Shown here piece after piece: positions 5,450 to 9,233 of a stretch of 9,233 bases of DNA. Every line of letters starts with the position of its first letter. Positions within the stretch are counted from its first letter, which is position 1. The notes below the pieces were generated by a model, which saw only the letters and a program-made list of their open reading frames with translations, was not told the origin of the DNA and made no database searches. The position numbers and the translations under genes were made by a program. Source of the stretch: CAZHTS01 sp964535315. GTDB lineage: Bacteria > Chloroflexota > Anaerolineae > Anaerolineales > Anaerolineaceae. The stretch covers positions 1 through 9,233 of the forward strand of contig CAZHTS010000129.1 in the NCBI GenBank assembly GCA_964535315.1, written 5' to 3'.

Positions 5450-5818
5450 TGGCCGACACGGGCGTGGTGTGGGTCACCCCACCGCAGAACCTGCAGCGGG
5501 CCATCCAACTGTATGGCCGGCGGGTGATCGTGGCGATGCGCGCCATTGCCGCATACCTGGCGCAGCAGATGATGGAGGATGCCCGGCGCAGCGCCCCCTG
5601 GCGGGATCGTACCGGCAACGCCCGTTCAGGGCTGTTCACCGAAGTGGACATGCAGGGTGCGGCGGGCGACATCATCGAGATCTATCTCAGCCACGGACAC
5701 ACCATCGAGTACGGGGTGTTCCTGGAACTGGCGCGCGGCGGTAAGTACGCCATCATCCTGCCGACGATCGAGAAGCATTTGCCGCGTCTGCGCCAGATGT
5801 TGGATGAACTGTTCAGGT
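5449..5818 (+). CDS. HK97 gp10-like tail-completion protein (3' end in gap)
   Basis: 123 codons are visible from ATG 5449 (TGATG coupling with the previous stop) before the gap; the C-terminus is missing. Helices at about residues 14-46 include a repeated I/A/M-rich stretch. APWRDRTGNARSGL (49-62) and YGVFLELARGGKYAIILPTI (88-107) follow, with a final helix cut by the gap. 'RTGNAR.GL', then 'YG.FLE.....YAI..PT', is the hallmark of the HK97 gp10-like family, which bridges the head-closure ring and the tail tube or terminator. Typical members are only slightly longer than what is seen, so few residues are probably lost. Any continuation past the gap in this frame is artificial, since a stop follows within ten bases. 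Confidence 0.85.
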
Positions 5819-5918
5819 NNNNNNNNNNNNNNNNNNNNNNNNNNNNNNNNNNNNNNNNNNNNNNNNNNNNNNNNNNNNNNNNNNNNNNNNNNNNNNNNNN
5901 NNNNNNNNNNNNNNNNNN
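5819..5918. other. Scaffold gap of 100 N
   Basis: Exactly 100 N between the gp10-like gene and the portal gene. It removes the end of the former and the start of the latter. The true distance, and whether these contigs are really adjacent, is not shown by the sequence. Confidence 0.95.
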
Positions 5919-7257
5919 GATCGCATAAGCGCACTGTTCACGAAACGCAGCCGGGCGCAGGTGGAGAACACCCTGCAGGTGGAGAACCCGGCCATAGTAG
6001 AAAGCAGCATCCAGGCGCTGTCGATGTTTGGCGCCGAGGCAGAACGGGTCCGGCTGGTGCGATTCTGCCGGGAGATGTATGCCGGCGACCCGCGGGTAAA
6101 GGGCATCCTCAAGGCCATTGCCCGTGACGTGGTCAAGGGCGGCTTCCAGGTGAACTGCAAGGGCAACGCCCGGGCGGAGGCGACGGCCAACGCGCTGGTG
6201 AAACGGCTGGGGCTGGCCAGCAAGCTGGATGACTGGGTGCGCCTGACGCTGCGCGACGGCGATTCGTTCCTGGAAGTGGGAGTGAGCGCCGGCGGGGAGA
6301 TCGTGGACGTGAGCCGCAAACCCACGCTGCAAATGCACCGCCACAGCAATACCGCCGACCGTTTTTCCGATCCGATCAAGGCGTACTGGTGGGCGGATGA
6401 AGCATGGGTTGGGCAGCAGCCGCCGGGGGATGCGCTGTGGTTTGCCGAGTGGCAGATCATACACGCTCGCTGGGATCACGACGAGGGCAGCCGCTACGGT
6501 GAGCCGCTGTTTGCCAGTGCGGTCAAGGCCTTCAAACGCATGAGCGAGGGCGAGACGGACATCGCCGTGCGGCGCAAGACGCGCTCGGGGATGCGTTATC
6601 TGCATTCGCTGGAAGGCGCCGGGGAAGCGGAGATCGAGGCGTACAAGGAGCGCAACAAAAACGCCCTGGAGAGTCCGTTTGCGGCGGTGATCGACTTCTT
6701 TGCCAACCAGCGGGTGACAGTCTCGGCCATCCAGGGCGACGCCCACCTGGCGGAGATCGACGACGTACTGCACCATATCCGCACCTTCTGGGTGGCGTCG
6801 CCGCTGCCCATGTCGCTGCTGGGCTACGGCCAGGATTTGAACCGGGACGTGCTCGAGGAGCAGCAGGAGCAATACGAGCGGGCGTTGGAACAGATCGCCG
6901 AGTGGGTGGAGGAGGAACTGGTACGCCCGCTGCTGGAACGGCAGTGGCTGCTGGCCGGCATCCTGCCCGAGGGGCTGGACTATGAACTGGTGTGGAAGAA
7001 CAAACGCCCGATCACGGCCGGCGATCTGCGCGATGCGGCGGACGCAGCGCTGCGCTTGAAGTCGCTGGGGCTGCCGGGGGATGTGGTGGTGAGCGTGCTG
7101 GGACGTTTCCTGCCGGGGATCGACCTGAGCGCCGTGGATCTGGACGGCGGGCTGGAACGGCAGCTATCGGCCGGGGCGGGGTTGTATCCGGGGGAGGAGG
7201 AAGACGGCGAGGAAGATACAGTGGATGGGGGGAGCGACAGGGACGCTGGAAAGAACA
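5919..7257 (+). CDS. Portal protein (both ends in gaps)
   Basis: 446 codons are open from the first base after the gap. The frame enters as DRISALFTKRSRAQ upstream of a GTG at 5961, so the real start is inside the gap and the GTG is not used. Portal features: AGDPRVKGILKAIARDVVKGG near the N-terminus, RLTLRDGDSFLEVGV (clip/wing strands), IIHARWDHDEGSRYGEPL leading into a long helix, NQRVTVSAIQGD, FWVASPLPMSLLGYGQDLNRD, and EEELVRPLLERQWLL. These match the siphophage portal family, which forms the dodecameric DNA gate at one capsid vertex. The acidic tail (GEEEDGEEDT) runs into the next gap. It lies downstream of the capsid and connector genes, whereas the portal usually precedes them. The missing parts are probably short. 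Confidence 0.88.
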
Positions 7258-7357
7258 NNNNNNNNNNNNNNNNNNNNNNNNNNNNNNNNNNNNNNNNNNN
7301 NNNNNNNNNNNNNNNNNNNNNNNNNNNNNNNNNNNNNNNNNNNNNNNNNNNNNNNNN
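7258..7357. other. Scaffold gap of 100 N
   Basis: Exactly 100 N between the portal C-terminus and the MuF-like gene. The MuF-like protein lacks its N-terminal part, so the true gap is probably longer than 100 bases. The portal-MuF order across it is the usual phage order, which supports this join. Confidence 0.95.
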
Positions 7358-8113
7358 TTCACCCCGCAGCTGCAACGCATCCTGGAGGCGGCAGACCGGC
7401 GGGTATACCAGGACGGGCTGGTGCTCAGCCAGCGGTTATGGCGGCTGGAGCACGAATCGCTGGAGGGCATCCAGGCGGTGATCTTCAATGGGCTGGCCAA
7501 CCAGCGCAGCGCCTGGGACATGGCGCGGGATCTGGAGCAATACCTGGGCGCCAACAGCCGCTGCCCGCGCTGGGCGCACGCCCGCCTGCGCCTGACGAAA
7601 GCGGACATCGCAGCCGGCAACCGGACGGGGCTGTTGTCTGGGGCGGACTGCGCCGGACAGGGGGTGGCCTATAACGCCCTGCGCCTGGCGCGCAACGAGA
7701 TCCAGATCGTCCACCACCTGGCGACGGACACGCTGCTGGAGAGCATGCCGTTTGTGCTGCGCGAGCGGGTGCTGCTCTCACCGGATCATCCCAAACGGGA
7801 CATCTGCGACGACGTAACCTCGGGCGGTGAGAATGGCGACGGTGTGTACCCGAAGGGCGAGGTGCACCTGCCGCTGCACGTGCAGTGCCTGTGCTTCAAG
7901 ACGGCGGTGCTGATGGACGAGACGGAGTTCACCGGCCGGCTGCGGGGCTGGATGCAGGGGACGGAAGCCTGGGCGGAGATGGACGCTTATGCTGAACTGG
8001 TGGGCGGCGAGATCGGCCAGCAGATCGGCGGGGCGGTGGTGGGCGCGCTGGTCTCGTGGCTGTGGGACGAGACCGGAGCGCTGGTGGGCAGAATCTGGAA
8101 TACGGAAGACTGA
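7358..8113 (+). CDS. MuF-like minor head protein, C-terminal part
   Basis: 251 codons are open from the gap edge to TGA 8111-8113. The N-terminus is missing. The visible part has an amphipathic helical region (residues 1-65: ILEAADRRVYQDGLVLSQRLW), an RLARNEIQIVHHLATD helix, then ERVLLSPDHPKRDICDD (137-152) and LPLHVQCLC (171-179). The His/Cys pattern (His144, Cys150, His174, Cys177, Cys179) could bind a metal and resembles the C-terminal core of MuF/SPP1 gp7-like minor head proteins, which bind the portal inside the capsid and may be ejected with the DNA. The last ~40 residues are odd: a glycine-zipper hydrophobic stretch (about 216-236) ending in SWLW, followed by a second short hydrophobic segment. 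It follows the portal as expected. Confidence 0.72.
   Translation, partial: FTPQLQRILEAADRRVYQDGLVLSQRLWRLEHESLEGIQAVIFNGLANQRSAWDMARDLEQYLGANSRCPRWAHARLRLTKADIAAGNRTGLLSGADCAGQGVAYNALRLARNEIQIVHHLATDTLLESMPFVLRERVLLSPDHPKRDICDDVTSGGENGDGVYPKGEVHLPLHVQCLCFKTAVLMDETEFTGRLRGWMQGTEAWAEMDAYAELVGGEIGQQIGGAVVGALVSWLWDETGALVGRIWNTED
8003..8065 (+). other. Glycine-zipper hydrophobic segment in MuF-like C-terminus
   Basis: Codons 8003-8065 encode GGEIGQQIGGAVVGALVSWL plus Trp. Glycines are spaced GxxxGxxxG, then GxxxG again, in an otherwise hydrophobic run that ends in Trp-Leu-Trp. Such patterns pack membrane helices and occur in channel-forming proteins. This is unexpected in a protein inside the head and may mark a membrane-active ejection segment (inference). 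Confidence 0.6.
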
Positions 8114-8129
8114 ACAAGGAGAGGCAGAA

Positions 8130-8471
8130 ATGGCAAAAACAGCATTGACGGTGCAGAGCATCAACCGCGAGGGACTGGCGCCGGTGTTTGGCGCAGCCAA
8201 CGCAGACGGGCATTATTTCCTGAACGACGGCCGCACCTATCTGGAGGTGAAGAACGGCGGCGGTTCGGCGGTGACGGTGACGCTGGTGGCGCAGGCGCGC
8301 ATCGATGGCGTGGCCCCGGCCAACGGCGGCAAGCAGGTGACGCTGCCGGCCGGGGGTGGGCTGAAGATCGGGCCGTTCCCGGCGGACGTGTATAACAAGC
8401 CAGACGGGACGATGGAAGTGACCTTCTCGGCGGTCGCCGACCTGACGCTGGGTGCGTTCCGGGTGGGGTGA
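8130..8471 (+). CDS. Small beta-rich head-associated protein (decoration-like)
   Basis: A 113-residue protein. ATG 8130 is chosen because AAGGAG (8116-8121) lies eight bases upstream; longer in-frame openings only read through the previous gene. The protein is nearly all short beta strands with glycine turns: ANADGHYFLNDGRTYLEVKNGG, SAVTVTLVAQ, KQVTLPAGGGLKIGPFPADVYN and a final strand TLGAFRVG. A single-domain beta-sandwich is likely. The 'ANADGH.F.NDGRT.L.VKN ... GPFP...YN' pattern recurs, in my recollection, in many phage head operons, where it is left hypothetical or suggested to be a capsid decoration or surface protein. Here it is separated from the capsid gene by the connector and portal genes. 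It starts 16 bases after the MuF-like stop. Function inferred, not shown. Confidence 0.75.
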   Translation: MAKTALTVQSINREGLAPVFGAANADGHYFLNDGRTYLEVKNGGGSAVTVTLVAQARIDGVAPANGGKQVTLPAGGGLKIGPFPADVYNKPDGTMEVTFSAVADLTLGAFRVG

Positions 8472-8497
8472 TGACCTGAGATTGGGAGGACAGAACG

Positions 8498-8908
8498 GTG
8501 GAACTGCGTCAGGTTGTTTGCGAGTATCTTGCTGCCGATTCGTTGCTCTCCGGTATCCTGCCGGGTGGGGTATACGCCCTGGCGGAGATCACGCGCCAGG
8601 CGGCGCCGGGGGCGTTCGATGAGAACCTGGAGGTTCGCCCGTGTGCGCTGGTGAAGCTGGCGGGTGTCACGCCGGAAGGGCCATACCCCGAGGCGGCCGG
8701 CGCCACACTGGCGGTGTATCTGTATGAGGCGCAGGGTTACGCCCACATCGACCGGGCGCTGAACCGTTTGTTCCAGTTGTTGGATGGCTGCAAACTGGCG
8801 GCCGGCGTGTGGACGGTGCGGCACGTGGGCGACGTGCAGGACATAGAGGATCAGGCGCTGCGCTGCTCGCTGGCGGTGAGCCGGTATCGGGTCGTGCACC
8901 GGCGCTGA
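8498..8908 (+). CDS. Tail-terminator / neck-like protein
   Basis: A 136-residue protein with a GTG start at 8498, supported by GGGAGGA (8484-8490) seven bases upstream. Helix 1 (VVCEYLAADSLLSGILPGGVY) is followed by ITRQAAPGAFDENLEVRPCALVKL, a strand TLAVYLYEAQGYAHIDRAL with the next helix, then DVQDIEDQALRCSLAVSRYRVV at the C-terminus. A short alpha-beta fold with 'LLPGGVY', 'VRPCALVK' and 'LACSLAVSRY'-like ends is what I expect for the small tail-terminator or neck family of siphophages, which caps the tail tube where it meets the head. Its position after the head genes and before a presumed tail module fits. The call is motif- and context-based only. Four cysteines are present, three of them (49, 98, 123) in the core. 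Confidence 0.65.
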   Translation: MELRQVVCEYLAADSLLSGILPGGVYALAEITRQAAPGAFDENLEVRPCALVKLAGVTPEGPYPEAAGATLAVYLYEAQGYAHIDRALNRLFQLLDGCKLAAGVWTVRHVGDVQDIEDQALRCSLAVSRYRVVHRR

Positions 8909-8922
8909 GCGAAGGAGGTGGC

Positions 8923-9233
8923 ATGCAAATCAGGTATCGCAACGAAATGCCGGAGGTGATTGGCCGGCGGATGGCGGCGGGCTATTGCTGGTCGGCTGAG
9001 AACGGCTTTGTCCAGGACGTGGATGCCGGCATGGCGGCCAACCTGCTGACGCTGCCGGGGCAGGATTTTGTGGTGGATGCCGGCGAACCGCTGCGCCAGA
9101 TCGGCGGCTTGCCGGGGCTGGAAGTAGAACTGGCGCTGGCCGGGATCGGCTCGCTGGCCGAACTGGCCGGGTTGGACAGGAACGAGGCCGGGCGCCTGGC
9201 GCAGGTGATGCAGGTGGCGCCGGCAGTTGTGCG
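8923..9233 (+). CDS. Small phage protein with helix-hairpin-helix-like tail (3' end cut)
   Basis: The ATG at 8923 follows a near-perfect SD AAGGAGGTG (8912-8920). 103 codons are visible before the window ends, so the protein is incomplete. The N-terminal half starts MQIRYRNEMPEVIGRRM and continues with YCWSAENGFVQDVD, then ANLLTLPGQDFVVDAGEPL, a short beta-helix unit recalling small head or tail proteins found beside connectors. The second half, AGIGSLAELAGLDRNEAGRL then AQVMQVAPAVVR, reads like a helix-hairpin-helix or Cdd1-type domain ('GIGSLAELAGLD' is the hairpin), which could bind DNA or protein. It would be translated as the gene after the tail-terminator-like protein, 14 bases downstream. 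No function can be named. Confidence 0.75.
   Translation, partial: MQIRYRNEMPEVIGRRMAAGYCWSAENGFVQDVDAGMAANLLTLPGQDFVVDAGEPLRQIGGLPGLEVELALAGIGSLAELAGLDRNEAGRLAQVMQVAPAVV

Noticed and set aside
6992..7357. Open frame that appears to join the portal region to the MuF-like gene
   Set aside because: It exists only because N codons are read as open across the gap; its part before the gap is an out-of-frame shadow of the portal gene.
7989..8129. Upstream extension of the small beta-rich protein
   Set aside because: The extension is an out-of-frame shadow of the MuF-like gene; ATG 8130 has a proper SD and starts the conserved region.
1..9233. CRISPR arrays, tRNA or rRNA genes, insertion sequences, integrase or attachment sites
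   Set aside because: No spaced direct repeats, cloverleaf, rRNA signature, transposase or integrase motif was seen on either strand.

Overview
This window is a compact, one-directional (+ strand) block of head and head-to-tail connector genes from a tailed dsDNA phage or prophage (Caudoviricetes, siphovirus-like). The DNA is GC-rich, with many GCCGGC-type words. Genes sit a few bases apart or overlap and carry clear Shine-Dalgarno (SD) sites, so the host is a bacterium. The composition and protein style remind me of phages and prophages from Chloroflexota/Anaerolineae metagenomes, but that is a recollection-based guess. No integrase, terminase, tail tube or host gene is visible, so prophage and free phage cannot be told apart. 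The window contains three runs of exactly 100 N (4192-4291, 5819-5918, 7258-7357). These are scaffold placeholders of unknown true length, so it is really four contigs, and any reading frame that crosses an N run is artificial.

Layout. (1) 2-319: small protein made of two tandem copies of a ~34-residue unit. (2) 320-507: a gene-free stretch with a sigma70-like promoter (332-359), a self-complementary transcribed segment and a very strong intrinsic terminator (415-455); together they predict a ~90-nt structured RNA or attenuated leader. (3) 508-957 and 964-1407: a holin-like membrane protein built by internal duplication, then a membrane-anchored coiled-coil protein. (4) 1410-4190: one very long ORF that fuses an N-terminal phage domain, a repetitive linker, a T4 gp21-like prohead protease, a scaffold and an HK97-fold major capsid protein (MCP). 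An optimal SD and ATG at 2458-2471 lies in frame at the protease/scaffold junction. (5) 4293-5818: small post-MCP protein, head-tail connector, head-closure protein and HK97 gp10-like protein (cut by a gap). (6) 5919-7257: portal protein (both ends in gaps). (7) 7358-9233: C-terminal part of a MuF-like minor head protein, a small beta-rich protein, a tail-terminator-like protein and the start of a small protein with a helix-hairpin-helix-like tail.

How they work together. The protease-scaffold-MCP polyprotein, probably with a separately initiated scaffold-MCP product, builds and matures the procapsid around the portal and the MuF-like protein. The connector, closure, gp10-like and terminator-like proteins close the head and join the tail. 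The holin-like gene would act at lysis, although its position directly upstream of the capsid gene is unusual. No promoter is evident between the terminator at 455 and the holin-like gene at 508. Expression of the late block therefore probably depends on read-through or antitermination at that terminator.

The best candidates for something undescribed are the promoter/RNA/terminator cassette, the triple-fusion capsid gene with its embedded start, the portal and MuF genes lying downstream of the connectors, and a glycine-zipper hydrophobic segment at the C-terminus of the MuF-like protein.
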